From: Stictocephala bisonia
Lineage: Eukaryota; Arthropoda; Insecta; Hemiptera; Membracidae
DNA length: 64,000 nt
Assembly: GCA_035578905.1 (NCBI GenBank)
Contig: JAQJVL010000159.1
Location: 1-64,000, forward strand
Direction: 5' to 3'
Shown: piece after piece, positions 36,501 through 42,789 of the stretch
Layout of the letters: each line of letters opens with the position of its first letter
Numbering within the stretch: the first letter of the stretch is position 1
The notes under the pieces: model-generated
The model's database searches: none
Seen by the model: the letters and a program-made list of their open reading frames with translations, nothing else
What the model was told of the DNA's origin: nothing
Made by a program: the position numbers and the translations under genes

Positions 36501-39375
36501 ACGAAGCCTGGGGCTTTTTGTGCCAACCCCGGTGCCTAATCGTCGTAAAGCTGGCAATCCTTGACCAGGTCAAGGAGCTTCTTCACTAGATTAGTAATTT
36601 CCGACTGTCCCAGAGGTGAGCCTTCAAAAAGTACTCTTCTCCTGGCACCAAGAGCCTCACACTCCAGGACAATGTATTCTGCCGACGAGTCGTCCTCCCC
36701 ACAGAGGCGACAGATGGGATCCTCCGTAAAGAGTCACACTGTTCTTGGATGCCTCCGGAATTTGCCGTGACCGGTGATGAGTCCCACCACCAGCTTGACG
36801 TGCAGTTTACTCAACCCAAGAAGTGGCTTTGTTAACTTCTGGGAAGGATTTCTGACAAGAACCTTGCCGAGTCTTTGCCCTGGGAACCGCCGCCATCTTT
36901 CAAGATGTCTGGCGCTGACCCAGTTTTTGATTGCTGTTTTGACAGCTGCAGCCGAAACGCCGCAGGCCGGCTCAGGACCAATGAAGGGCTTGATAGCACC
37001 TTCCCTAGCCAAGGCATCGGCCTGCTCGTTGCCTTCTAATCCCCTATGTCCTAGGGATCCATTCCAGCAAGACCTGATTTCTTGAGCTCAGGATGCTGAG
37101 GGACTCCACACATTCCCAGACTAGACCAGACGAAACCTCCCAGGAGTCAAGAGCCCCTAAGGCCGCCTGACTGTCTGAGAGGATGTGGATATGTTTCCCG
37201 CAAACCCCTATCATAGTTTGCGCTGAACGTATGGCGACTTCAGCTTGGAAAACGGTGCCATACGCTCCCAGGCTCACGCTAGCGTTGGTCCTGGGGTCGC
37301 CAGTATAGACACCAAATCCAGCTCTGTTGCCCATTCTTGACCCATCTGTGAACCATACAATTCGGTCGTGAGAAGAAACCGGGCTACTAACAGCGTCCCA
37401 GTACTCCCTCGACCTGAAATCCACAGTATAGGGTCTGGTGAAAAGATACTTAGTCCCAATGAAGTCAAACTTCATTGAGAGTACCTCATCGTTTACTAGA
37501 TTGACCACTGAGAAGTGACCTATACAGGACCCCCTCCAGTGGTCAGTCAGTTGAAGCCTGTAAGCCGCCGCCCGAGCCTCCAGGTTAAGAAGAACCTCCA
37601 GTGCAATTAAAAGGGTCGCCTAAAGGCCCCTGTCATGCACATGCAGGCAAGTCTTTGTTGGCTTGAAAGCCTACCCCGGACACAGTACGGCACGGGAGAG
37701 TGGATGTTTGGTAGGATAAGGAATTAATGGGATAGGAGTGCTCTCAGTATCGGGATCACACTGAGAGCTGTGGGAAGGTACCCTCCTCCTTTCTCATCGG
37801 TTATGGGAAAGATGAGACCCCGGGCTTGGGACCGGTGCAGCGGAGTTGAGATATATCTAAATCTATACTCTCTAAAACGTTGATAGATAAAGTGGCAGTG
37901 AACAGAAATAAAGCTATCACACCTCAGTATTATTGTGGATTTCAAGCTAATGAGAATGTTCCTCTGTCTATTGAAACTTGCTCTGTTGCATATCTGGTGT
38001 TGTATATTTTATTGTTTTACATCATCAAATCTGGCATAAATAGTTATAAAAAAAGTTTCAGCAGCTTTTTTAAATTCAAACAGTAATAAGTCAGGTGTGT
38101 ATATGTCAAAGGTTTACATTAAATATCTACGTTAGATAGTAAATAAGGTTCCAGTAGCATAATTACTATCTTCAATGCAATGTACATGATTAAGTCTAAA
38201 GATACTAAGCTAGACACGCTTTTAAGCCTTCGCTTGGTGTCACATCTGTGATTTGTTTATCTGAACAGAAATTAATGTGAAATCATGTAAAAGTTTCTAT
38301 ATGCTGAATATATATTCAATAAAAAGTAATCTTCATATTTAAAAAACCGAAAATCTCATTCCATCGAAGATGAAATTTACACTTACAAAGTAAAAAAAAT
38401 CAAAAACTGAAACCAAGTCATATACAAAGTTATTAAGTTGTACTAAACACGCTACAGACAAAAACAACCTTCCTTCGCAGACGCTACCTCAATACTGAAT
38501 GAATAAGCAAACAAAGCACAAGGAAGCCCAATTGGGCACGCTACAGCTAAAGTGTTAAGAATGTATACAGTCAGAGAAATAACAAATATTTCATAAAATT
38601 TATTGTAGTTAATCTTAAAATATAAATACAGTACTGTCGTTGTATTATAAATGCATTGGATCTTCTGTGAAGTTGAATTTACATGTATTTGGTATTTAAA
38701 AATAGAAATGTTTTCTAAGTCATGGAACAGAATTTAATTTGAAAAAGAATCAGTAAACATAGTATGATAGGTTTGTCACTTAGAACACTTGGAAAGAAAA
38801 TATTATCAGTAAATAGTGTTCATGGACCATTCTTTAAATTTATCAGATTCTTGTTCAAGGTTATAACAACAGTTTTTTTTTTTTTATGTTAATATTGCAA
38901 TTTGCAAAATAACTCTTATGTTTCTAAACTAAAAAACAATATAGGTTTAACTTCCAAGACATTAGTTGACATATTTTTCCAAGTTTAATCATCTTTACAT
39001 ACACTTCAAGAGTGCATACATTTATATTCAGCCATTTTACATTTCTAGTGGAACTATTGCATAAGTTCCCCTTTTAGTGTTTTTTATTTTTAAAGTAGTC
39101 AGAATTTCAAAGTTAAAGTGAGACTTCATTAAGTTACATCTTAAATGTTCCAGATGCAGCCCTCACAACCACCAGCATCAATTCAGTCTCAGATGTCAAC
39201 AGAGAGTGCAGGGATAAAGATCGCCCTCAACGGCAGTATAGGCCTAGAAGTGACTCCTCCAGAAGAGAATAGCTCACCTTCAATATCGAGCAACACAGGT
39301 CTGCTGATTTCTCCTCCCCACCAAGTCCCCACACCTGCAGTGTCGACAGAACACCTGCAGGGGACTATTGTATGA
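9879..39375 (+). CDS. SLO2: Slo2/KCNT-type sodium-activated K+ channel, 3' part (seven exons, partial)
   Basis: Seven exons join in frame: 9879-10064, 12398-12529, 15528-15617, 18790-18995, 21754-22111, 24096-24218, 39154-39375, about 438 codons plus stop. The protein has landmarks of the Slack/Slick (KCNT) C-terminus in order: [54 protein letters not shown] and IYLVRPSPF. In this family these lie in the cytoplasmic RCK2 gating-ring domain and the tail that follows it. The channel is a plasma-membrane tetramer passing K+ when intracellular Na+ rises. The membrane core, pore and RCK1 are not in the window, so the gene is open at its 5' side. Introns run from 2.3 to 14.9 kb and are filled with transposons. 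The last four residues, GTIV, fit a class I PDZ ligand. BK/slowpoke is a less likely relative because the IPIGIYRT and YLVRP segments are KCNT-like. Confidence 0.93.
10065..11340 (+). other. Slo2 intron, first part
   Basis: Starts with the GTAAGT donor. About 10930-11130 is less AT-rich than its surroundings (CACACGGCTGGACGGTG) and may be an old repeat, but I could not assign it. No coding evidence. Confidence 0.5.
11341..11935 (+). mobile_element. RTE/Proto2-like LINE 3' end or derived SINE
   Basis: Begins ACTAGCTGTACCCACCCGCT TCGCC. Ends with CATGGCGATCGGTTGGATGG, then ACATATATATACAAACATCC and TATAAATATAGAT. This pairing of an AGCTGTxCCCGCxxCTTCGC start and a C-A-T-A-C-A-A-A-C tail with a TATAGAT end is widespread in insect genomes as the tail of RTE/Proto2-type elements (from memory). 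The + strand frame 11728-11910 is not a recognised protein. Confidence 0.55.
12398..12529 (+). CDS. SLO2: Slo2 exon 2 of window: RCK2 core
   Basis: 44 codons, phase 0/0. It begins with [20 protein letters not shown] and includes [12 protein letters not shown]. The acceptor is TTTGCAG ending at 12397 and the donor is GTAAGT at 12530. The [15 protein letters not shown] and IPIGIYRT blocks are signatures of the Slo2 family. The exon ends in a Thr/Ser-rich stretch (TTTTSSPH) where the variable linker of the family begins. Confidence 0.96.
12530..13880 (+). other. Slo2 intron, nothing recognised
   Basis: AT-rich. No supported frame on either strand; the antisense frame over 12377-12568 is a shadow of the Slo2 exon. 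Confidence 0.5.
13881..14149. repeat. Tandem duplication, two 133-bp units
   Basis: Unit 1 (13881-14013) and unit 2 (14014-14146, with a few more matching bases) both start AAATGTGGCAACAATGCAAG and end GACAATCAAT. I see three substitutions between them (for example CACGTAG/CACATAG and GTCATGAC/GTCGTGAC). No further unit is present. The minus strand reads [20 protein letters not shown] residues, perhaps a transposase scrap, but I cannot name it. Confidence 0.9.
14150..15527 (+). other. Slo2 intron, nothing firmly recognised
   Basis: A + strand frame at 14251-14493 ([18 protein letters not shown]) with a following [14 protein letters not shown] piece vaguely recalls a LINE C-terminus, but the evidence is too weak to call. 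The rest is AT-rich. Confidence 0.4.
15528..15617 (+). CDS. SLO2: Slo2 candidate cassette exon in the variable linker
   Basis: 30 codons, phase 0/0, reading [15 protein letters not shown] to STDRDPSSM. The acceptor is GCATGCCAG ending at 15527 and the donor is GTAAGT at 15618. It is clearly richer in GC than the flanking introns. It lies where KCNT proteins have a poorly conserved linker, so homology gives little help; the support is the two splice sites, the open frame and the matching phase. Because it is a multiple of three with phase 0 on both sides, it can be skipped without changing the frame. The pyrimidine tract before the acceptor is weak. Confidence 0.62.
15618..16586 (+). other. 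Slo2 intron, nothing recognised
   Basis: Starts with GTAAGT. A somewhat GC-richer stretch at 16340-16450 has no usable open frame and no matching splice pair. Confidence 0.4.
16587..17060 (+). mobile_element. SINE-like element, copy 2
   Basis: Starts GGCACTGGTGGTGCAGTGCT and aligns along its length with 7980-8430. Two box-B-like sequences are present: GGTTGGATGC near 16655 (about 60 bases from the box-A-like start) and GGTTCGGATTCC near 16837. This suggests a dimeric head. The 3' end TTCGCCTTAAAATACCAACA to GTAAGAATAAG is also found alone at 42793-42855. Confidence 0.78.
17528..18173. mobile_element. piggyBac-type MITE, copy 1 (646 bp, TTAA target)
   Basis: Perfect 14-bp terminal inverted repeats CACGTTGACTGCCA (17528-17541) and TGGCAGTCAACGTG (18160-18173). 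They are flanked directly by TTAA on both sides (17524-17527, 18174-18177), the hallmark of piggyBac-superfamily insertion. There is no transposase frame. Near the left end the sequence carries repeated near-palindromes of CCACCGGTGG type within GCCATGAGGGCC contexts (17547, 17590, 17767). A second copy in the opposite orientation is at 47821-48538. Confidence 0.88.
18174..18789 (+). other. Slo2 intron end before exon 18790
   Basis: AT-rich. The sequence at 18620-18690 (CCAATTCATCAGAACC, CAGTGGTTCGAAAATTTCG) resembles RTE-type LINE tails but is too short to assign. Confidence 0.4.
18790..18995 (+). CDS. SLO2: Slo2 exon 4 of window: RCK2 distal part
   Basis: 206 bases, phase 0 at the 5' end and split codon (AT|C, Ile) at the 3' end. 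It reads [12 protein letters not shown], then [18 protein letters not shown], then [20 protein letters not shown]. Vertebrate KCNT has the same order: a helix with LVKNRM..LGLP, then [20 protein letters not shown]. The acceptor is TGTGCAG ending at 18789. The donor is GTAAGT at 18996, and reading past it gives a stop within two codons. The split codon is completed by the first base of the next exon to give GDI-IYLVRP. Confidence 0.95.
19109..19630. mobile_element. MITE family A, copy 1
   Basis: Starts TATAGATAGGCCGCTTACAA and ends with the complement of TATAATAGGGCTGGACAGAA, giving imperfect terminal inverted repeats of about 25 bp. It shares internal blocks (AGTAAGCCCCACC, ACAATAAATAGGAATCAA, CTTGAAGGCGGAAGTTAG) with copies at 49658-50129 (inverted) and 52278-52742. 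It lies in the intron just after the exon ending 18995. Superfamily not assigned. Confidence 0.8.
19631..21753 (+). other. Slo2 intron, mostly AT-rich, with one GC-rich hairpin
   Basis: No coding evidence. A hairpin at 20838-20880 has stem GGCCCCACC / GGTGGGGTCC around an AAGTTACAAAAAACTTGTC loop that itself can pair. It is preceded by an ATTTT/ATTTA-rich tail, so it may be the 3' end of an inverted retroelement; this is not certain. Confidence 0.4.
21754..22111 (+). CDS. SLO2: Slo2 exon 5 of window: end of RCK2 and Arg/Ser-rich tail
   Basis: 358 bases, 119 codons plus the completed Ile. The acceptor is TTTTTCAG ending at 21753 and the donor is GTGAGT at 22112. It opens with [14 protein letters not shown], the family's last conserved strand, then becomes a basic, serine-rich, probably disordered tail ([43 protein letters not shown]). 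RSNSLR occurs twice, and R-x-x-S spacing recurs as in basophilic kinase sites, so phosphorylation is plausible but not shown. The antisense open frame here is only a shadow of this exon. Confidence 0.94.
22112..22924 (+). other. Slo2 intron, nothing recognised
   Basis: Begins with the GTGAGT donor; AT-rich up to the mariner at 22925. Confidence 0.45.
22925..23874 (-). mobile_element. Internally deleted mariner-like element, copy 2 (950 bp)
   Basis: Terminal inverted repeats CGAGGTATAGTAAAAATGTT (22925) and the complement of CAAGGTAAAGTGAAAAAG (ending 23874). TA follows the right end; the left flank is AA. The minus-strand protein keeps a C-terminal part: [20 protein letters not shown], then [15 protein letters not shown] and [18 protein letters not shown]. 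It retains helix-turn-helix-region remnants nearer 23874, but the first catalytic region is absent. The deletion join (DAIRRKR..K.AE.NWILLH) looks the same as in the copy at 596-1575, so both probably descend from one deleted master. Confidence 0.88.
24096..24218 (+). CDS. SLO2: Slo2 exon 6 of window: C-terminal tail, possible cassette
   Basis: 41 codons, phase 0/0, reading [20 protein letters not shown] to [10 protein letters not shown]. The acceptor is CCTATTGCAG ending at 24095 and the donor is GTATGT at 24219. The frame continues directly from the previous exon and into the final one. It begins 221 bp after the end of a mariner insertion. Its symmetrical phase makes skipping frame-neutral. 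Confidence 0.85.
24768..28460 (-). mobile_element. Complete hAT transposon (3,693 bp) with 8-bp target duplication
   Basis: Both ends are defined. The left end CAGGCCCCCCACAT (24768) and the right end, complement CAGGGCCCCCACAT (28460), are the terminal inverted repeats. The 8-bp duplication CTCCAGCC lies at 24760-24767 and 28461-28468. An 8-bp duplication is the rule for hAT elements. Subterminal GTGGGCCCCGTTGC occurs near both ends. It encodes the transposase at 25318-27822 on the minus strand. The identical target duplication suggests fairly recent insertion. Confidence 0.93.
25318..27822 (-). pseudogene. hAT transposase (ZMYM/TTF zinc finger type), nearly intact
   Basis: Minus strand, roughly 815 residues over two frames. 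The N-terminal part (27757 down to about 27216) has [11 protein letters not shown], an acidic Ser-rich linker, DPGTWPVII and a TTF-type zinc-finger piece [10 protein letters not shown] one-base insertion in a T run near 27215 shifts the frame. The main part (27228-25318) follows with [19 protein letters not shown], the catalytic-core segment [33 protein letters not shown] and the C-terminal dimerisation block [18 protein letters not shown]. One in-frame TAG at 25897-25899 (QRLRNS*EDII) breaks it. A possible ATG at 27822 needs one more frame correction. It would bind the element's ends and catalyse cut-and-paste in the nucleus, but this copy is disabled by few lesions. Confidence 0.9.
28871..29708 (+). 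other. Slo2 intron, nothing recognised
   Basis: AT-rich sequence between the LINE remnant and the Penelope insertion. Confidence 0.45.
29709..29723. repeat. 15-bp target-site duplication, left copy
   Basis: TTATTTTATATCTAG, identical to 34996-35010 on the other side of the Penelope insertion. Confidence 0.9.
30079..32895 (-). CDS. Penelope-like reverse transcriptase with GIY-YIG endonuclease, intact (938 aa)
   Basis: Uninterrupted frame. I start it at the ATG of [14 protein letters not shown] (32893-32895). The open frame continues 46 codons further upstream, but those are read from the junction and the inverted copy, so they are not native. Conserved blocks: [17 protein letters not shown] before the palm; YILPKIHK and [10 protein letters not shown] (about 431); [13 protein letters not shown] with the motif A Asp near 487; [14 protein letters not shown] (about 547-560); catalytic FIDD (about 585-587). 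[11 protein letters not shown] cysteine cluster follows, then a GIY-YIG domain from about 841 ([20 protein letters not shown]), with [10 protein letters not shown] after it. This domain order defines endonuclease-containing Penelope elements, which integrate by target-primed reverse transcription. No stops or frameshifts were seen, so the protein may be functional. It lies antisense to Slo2. Confidence 0.94.
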   Translation of the reverse strand: MNLPKCWLKQFKNHSFHLAKLSSHISFLSNCLALEIVPLGLTSKPAISAMPFYMHNKILEISNGHSLHILKTILNLYKEEHNKTVTSLLACYELIISTNPHLINELTNTITTANNLLTKLNQTKLKKLSKLYLQTLQTVGFLQIRPNLESTYPLIGPKPNLADLLNIPTPIGQLPVLPKKLCTNPSPASVKPTETVNPSNHSVYNLSNHTLSEPELSILSKGLTFTPTSHLDQFSLVSDVISFGRNLKLKMFFENNTFNPNPTNLPETCLARFKPPSSFDPPPLPPDHPIELYLNFILQKVSDPQFFSQLPKDQNLTIAERGAIKSLKSNDNIMILPADKGSTTVILNKSDYINEINLQLSDSSTYKKLDFDPTEKHNQELKNLLLHHAKHQNLTTASQILLINEQPTPPQFYILPKIHKGTIPPPGRPIVASYNSVTERISAFVDDKLQPLVRQLPSHVQDTNHFLSLLSNLPQPLPLNTKLVTIDATSLYTNIPHAHGLAAIEYFLNTRPPNTKPSTSFLVQLTQFILEKNHFQSSGINYLQIKGTAMGTRMAPSYANLFMGKLEKTFLQKQPVQPLCWLRFIDDIFMIWTDSENNLETFLQSLQNFSSLNFTWQSSSERIVFLDVEIGLEDGVLQTDIHIKPTNKQQYLHYTSCHPNNTKRSLPYSLATRAKRIISSPRNLNQYNNQLVSAFQKRGYPTNLVKNQIRLAQSQNQPQTRSSSQCLPLITNYHHGLQKLNKILKDGFNILKASPHTKDLLEKPPTVTFRQNKNLRQILVHPKLPDPNILTCPKDQQPPGSNPCNKKSCKTCPIHLSATSFTSSTTSLTYKIPGNHSCDSTNLIYQLQCQHCPAQYIGLTSETLRKRMNGHRHDCKVQNPEKPVSAHTLLHNQNFDQCYTTKVIRSLPSHANSSQLRRMELAHQWITKSRDPPNLNIR
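32976..34674 (+). pseudogene. 5'-truncated inverted copy of the Penelope ORF
   Basis: From [24 protein letters not shown] sequence just after the junction to the natural C-terminus RDPPNLNIR, the frame is open and its residues match the minus-strand copy. It keeps motif A (TIDATSLYT), motif B, catalytic FIDD and the whole GIY-YIG domain. It lacks the first ~370 residues and has no own start; an internal GTG at 33148 is not a credible start. It lies sense to Slo2. Confidence 0.9.
34996..35010. repeat. 15-bp target-site duplication, right copy
   Basis: TTATTTTATATCTAG, identical to 29709-29723. Confidence 0.9.
35169..35389. mobile_element. Small MITE with ~44-bp terminal inverted repeats
   Basis: The left arm 35170-35213 (CCTTGAAATGTTCTATTTTT to GTAGCTTCAAATGTAGTG) is the near-perfect complement of 35342-35388, around an AT-rich centre of about 130 bases. 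It is non-coding. Target duplication not clear. Confidence 0.78.
35455..36316. mobile_element. TTAA-flanked MITE, piggyBac type (862 bp)
   Basis: Ends CCCTTTCCATCCCA (35455) and TGGGATGGAAAGGG (36316) are inverted repeats of 14 bases. TTAA lies directly outside both (35451-35454, 36317-36320). Terminal CCC and a TTAA target fit the piggyBac superfamily. Inner frames are short and unlike any transposase I know. The GTTCGAAAAATGTTC / GTTCCTGGGATTTTTGGAAC pieces give subterminal self-complementarity. Confidence 0.82.
36443..37848 (-). mobile_element. Internally deleted RNase H-bearing LINE (1,406 bp) with 11-bp target duplication
   Basis: Flanked by AGATATATCTA at 36432-36442 and 37849-37859. 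Read on the minus strand, it opens with a GC-rich apparent 5' leader (CTCAACTCCGCTGCACCGGT at 37848). It then passes into the end of a reverse-transcriptase-region remnant ([17 protein letters not shown]) and an RNase H domain: [39 protein letters not shown]. It ends with the tail [20 protein letters not shown] and a Cys-rich end. Endonuclease and most of the reverse transcriptase are absent although both termini look present. The tail matches the truncated copy at 6496-6997. The 3' end is AT-rich (ATCTAAAT-type). Confidence 0.85.
37860..39153 (+). other. Slo2 last intron, distal part
   Basis: AT-rich, ending in the acceptor ATGTTCCAG. A T run lies at 38873-38886. No transposon or gene recognised. 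Confidence 0.45.
39154..39375 (+). CDS. SLO2: Slo2 terminal exon with stop and PDZ-ligand-like end
   Basis: 73 codons plus TGA at 39373-39375. The acceptor is ATGTTCCAG ending at 39153. It starts [17 protein letters not shown] and is rich in Pro and Ser ([15 protein letters not shown]). It ends TEHLQGTIV: Thr at -2 and Val at 0 fit a class I PDZ-binding motif. Vertebrate KCNT1 also ends in such a motif, which supports this as the true C-terminus. It is separated from the previous exon by 14.9 kb of transposon-filled intron. GC content is higher than its surroundings. Confidence 0.88.
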   Translation: MQPSQPPASIQSQMSTESAGIKIALNGSIGLEVTPPEENSSPSISSNTGLLISPPHQVPTPAVSTEHLQGTIV

Positions 39376-39901
39376 TATCACCTGATGTGGGGCAGGAGAC
39401 TCAGCAGTGTGGTTCGCAATAAATGGATCTAACTCACTCCTAGCTCTACGTGTAAGATCAGGTAACTATTCTGTTCTGTAGAAGCATTGGAATACATAAA
39501 TTAGTAAGTTCATATATCAAACCTTAGAGAAGGAAGAAACAGAGGTAGGTTTCTTACAGCTGCAGCAAACGCTTCAGTAGCAGTTAGAATTTAGGCTAGT
39601 AGACAGTGTAGGTAAATTTACTCAAGAGGTGATGGAAATAGTTACAGAGGGAGGATATATCCAGCCCCCTCCACCAGAGTCTGCTATTTAATTTGAAATA
39701 GGATGGAGAGAAAGAATGAAGAATGGGGTTGGGAGGGGACAAGAGAGGGAGGGACTGACGATGGTGCTGCCGTTGCTTTCTGTCACAGCGAATAAAGAGA
39801 ACTCGGTGATGTAAATACTGTGAATAAAACATTTTATTTACTCTGTCATTACCGGAAGCTTTAGTTATTAGTAATGACACTGACCACTTAAGCCTACAAA
39901 A
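39376..39901 (+). other. SLO2: Probable Slo2 3' UTR and immediate flank
   Basis: Follows the TGA at 39373-39375. AATAAA hexamers lie at 39418 and 39791. No coding evidence; the antisense frame 39596-39916 shows no family resemblance. Confidence 0.45.
39418..39423 (+). other. SLO2: Candidate polyadenylation signal (AATAAA) for Slo2
   Basis: First AATAAA after the Slo2 stop codon, 43 bases downstream. A second AATAAA lies at 39791-39796. Such hexamers are common in AT-rich DNA, so which one is used cannot be told from sequence. Confidence 0.35.
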
Positions 39902-40331
39902 TAAGGGGACATCCATAAATTACGTAACGCTAAAATCGGGCTTTTCAGAACCCCCTCCCCTCCTCCCGTGTGACAGACTTGTAACGGTGATACCTAACCC
40001 CCTCAAAATTACGTAATGCTGTCACCAACCTTCCCTCCAATTTATGTCGTATATTTTCATGCATACTATGATTTATCACAGTCATTGTTTTAATTTTGTT
40101 TCGTTTTTTTCTAATAAGGGAGAATATATTACTTACTTTAAAATCTTTTTTTTAGTCTTGAATTTTTAGGAAAAACAGTTAAATTTTGTGAATGAATTCA
40201 AAAACTATTCAGGTGTATTAGTTACGTAACACTGCATAGTAATCCCCTACCCTCCTCCGTAACGGTATATAACGTTGCTGAAAACCCCTCTCCCCCCTAA
40301 AGGCATTAGGTAATTTAGGGACGGCCCCTAA
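39902..40331. mobile_element. MITE with ~30-bp terminal inverted repeats (~430 bp)
   Basis: The left end AAGGGGACATCCATAAATTA CGTAACG matches the complement of the right end, TTAGGGGCCGTCCCTAAATT ACCTAATG. Inner ACGTAA-rich copies of the same motif recur (GTTACGTAACAC, AAATTACGTAATGC). Elements with a GGGGxxGTCCxTAAATTACGT end are common in insects, but I cannot assign the superfamily. It lies about 530 bp past the Slo2 stop codon. Confidence 0.78.
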
Positions 40332-41130
40332 AATAAAGAGACCTTGACATACCAACTTTCTTACTGGACTGGACGCACATTCAGCGTTCTATGAGGTGTA
40401 ACCTCTTTTTTCTTCCTTTTCTTCGATAAAACAAAGTAGTAGTATATTAATTTGGTGTCTTTTAGGGGGCTGTGATGCGGTACCAAATTGCATGCTAGGG
40501 TATTCCTCTGATTACTTGACAACTGTTCCAGGTCTGAGGATCTCCTGTGGCAAGGCAAGCTAAACAACACTGGAACCAAGGGAACAAATAGCATCAGACT
40601 AGTGTAAATACAGTACCTTAATACTGTAGATAGAATAGCATATTGTATTTAAGTAATTATTCTCAAATCGTTTTTATAAATACATTAGACACAGAAGATT
40701 TTATTAACATTTTACAAACGTAAGAGTGATACACATATACTTTAAAAGCTCAAATGTTTTTAGAACAGATTATACAATGCACCTATTTAACTTTTGAAGA
40801 GTAGTCCATAATTATTTACATTTCCAGTCACAGAATAACATTTTATTGTAAAGAATAGGTTTGCACCACGTGTAAATATGATCAAATTTATTCAAGTTAC
40901 ATTCTCTAGTTTGGTGTGCGTTTCTTCTTCTAAAATTGAACATAACAATTTTCAAATAACACCTTTTTGTTCAAATTACATGTTGTTATAAGTCATATCA
41001 ACTTTATGTTGAAACATAAACTTACAGTCTGCATAGAATACATGAAAGATTTTATGATAAAATATGCAATATTACTTCATAAAATGTTGCATGATGTCTG
41101 AGATATTAAACGATGATATCTTACAGTTAT
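40332..41130. other. 3' flank, nothing recognised
   Basis: AT-rich; the antisense frame near 40361-40594 has no recognised motif. Confidence 0.4.
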
Positions 41131-41132
41131 TA

Positions 41133-41216
41133 CAGGAGTAACAGACCAAAAAAAGTTCTGAACTTTTTTGGTCTGCTACTTAAAATTGGATAAGGCATTT
41201 TTTATCCAATTTTAAA
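41133..41216. repeat. Two adjacent near-perfect hairpins
   Basis: Hairpin 1 pairs CAGACCAAAAAAAGTT with ACTTTTTTGGTCTG (about 41143-41176). Hairpin 2 pairs TAAAATTGGATAA with TTATCCAATTTTA (about 41182-41216). They resemble the local inverted duplications seen in LINE remnants at 4621 and 53812. Confidence 0.75.
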
Positions 41217-41446
41217 AGGTTTTGTGAACATAGCTGCTTTATATCTGCTGGAAGAATGTTATAGAGTTTTAGGAAGAAGTAAAAGAAGATTCAGCAAAAT
41301 AAGAATTGTGAACAAACTTCCTTTTTAAACATAAAAACTATCACTGATATTTGTACCTCCTTGCATACTACATACAAAACCATTTATGAGTACAACACCC
41401 AATAAACTCATCATTATTGTATTACATGTACAGATCAAAAAGGAGA

Positions 41447-42065
41447 GCCAGTGGCCAAGTGGTCTAAGGTGTCAGGACTTTGTATCTGAGTTAGAGATAG
41501 CTCAGGTTCAAGTCCTGGCCTGATTGTTAGTTTTTATCATTGATATTGACCTTGCACTATAATGGTTCTCCCCCTTACTCTGTCTGATCAGTTCCTTGCA
41601 CAGATCAATAGTCTATAGCCTAGTTCCCATGGCCTGTCATCCGTAAGGCCTCGTCTACCGTCTACCAGATAACAGGTCATTGGAACAGCTTGCCTATGTA
41701 AGCCTGATGTAGGGACAGGCCATCGGGGGCTGCCTGAACAGGCCTCGTACAACATGGGAAAAGAGGTGGCACTACAAAGGCCTTGGGTCGGAGATCAAGT
41801 TTTAAGCCGTGACGCCTACACAGCTCACGGGCTGTTGGAACGGTCCTGTCTAATGATGTGTACCGACATCGGGCCACCTGATGTCTGCAAAAACATTGGC
41901 CATGGGAACTGGGCTTATGGGGAATGGTTAGAGTAAAGTTAAAGAGATCGACCTATCCTCTTAAAAATTTTACGGAGGGTCCATCTAATATATGTAACAT
42001 TGTTAATTTGTTGGAAATAAACACCAAAGCTTTGAGTGTTTATGTAACTGTGTTTGTTTTGACGT
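41447..42065 (+). mobile_element. tRNA-derived SINE with Leu/Ser-like head
   Basis: The head has box A TGGCCAAGTGG (41452-41462) and box B GGTTCAAGTCC (41505-41515), with an extra-arm-sized spacer like tRNA-Ser/Leu and a pairable T stem (TCAGG/CCTGG). The acceptor stem does not pair, and the sequence runs on as a ~500-bp body, so it is a SINE rather than a tRNA gene. The 3' limit, near TAACATTGTTAATTTG or the later TGTTTGTTTTG, is approximate. Frames inside the body (for example 41677-41936) are not recognised. Confidence 0.7.
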
Positions 42066-42789
42066 CCCCTTAGATATCTTGCTTTCATTTTAATGAGGTT
42101 AAAATATGCCTGATTATGCCGGGGAATTCAACCAATTGAAAGGCAGTTTCTCAACCACTCAGAGAATTGGAAATCTTTAAGAAATTCACAAACTTTATTT
42201 AATTTAAATACTGAGTCAGATCCTTCATTCTTAAAATGTTGTAAATTTGTTTTTTTGTCCTATTTTACTGAGCCCAACTAAACTATGTAGCTATGTAGAA
42301 GAAAATATTTCTAAGATTTAAAAAAATTCCTTTTCAAAGAAAATTAATATAAAAGATGTTAATGAGAGAATAATAAATACAACTTCATTGATTAGCTAGA
42401 CGGTTACTTAGGCGGAAGCAGGCCACTTCGTTTTTTAATGGGTTAGGATTTAGCTTCTAGGTTCTAAAATATTCTTCAAGGGTTGCACTAGATCAGTCAT
42501 GTGGTTGCGAGAAGTCTATCCAAACATTGGATCACACAGTTACAGGGTGCCCCTTGTGCTCTTCCATGGATGGATTAGCTAGTATAAATAGAATTAGTAA
42601 GGCAGGTCTTAAATGGCTTTATGTAATGGATTTAGCTTTGTAACAGGAGAGCACTTGATATTTTTATTTTCATTAATATCTAATGACTTTTGGACTTTTT
42701 TCCAAGTATATATATCAGGTTTTATATATTTTTGAATTAATAAATGGTAGCTGATAAGAAACCATACACTATAAATACAGTACATATAG

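Noticed and set aside
41447..41520. Functional tRNA-Ser/Leu gene
   Set aside because: Box A and box B are good, but the acceptor stem does not pair and the sequence continues as a SINE body.
41677..41936. Coding frames in the SINE body
   Set aside because: Both strands are open only by chance in a GC-richer repeat; no protein motif.
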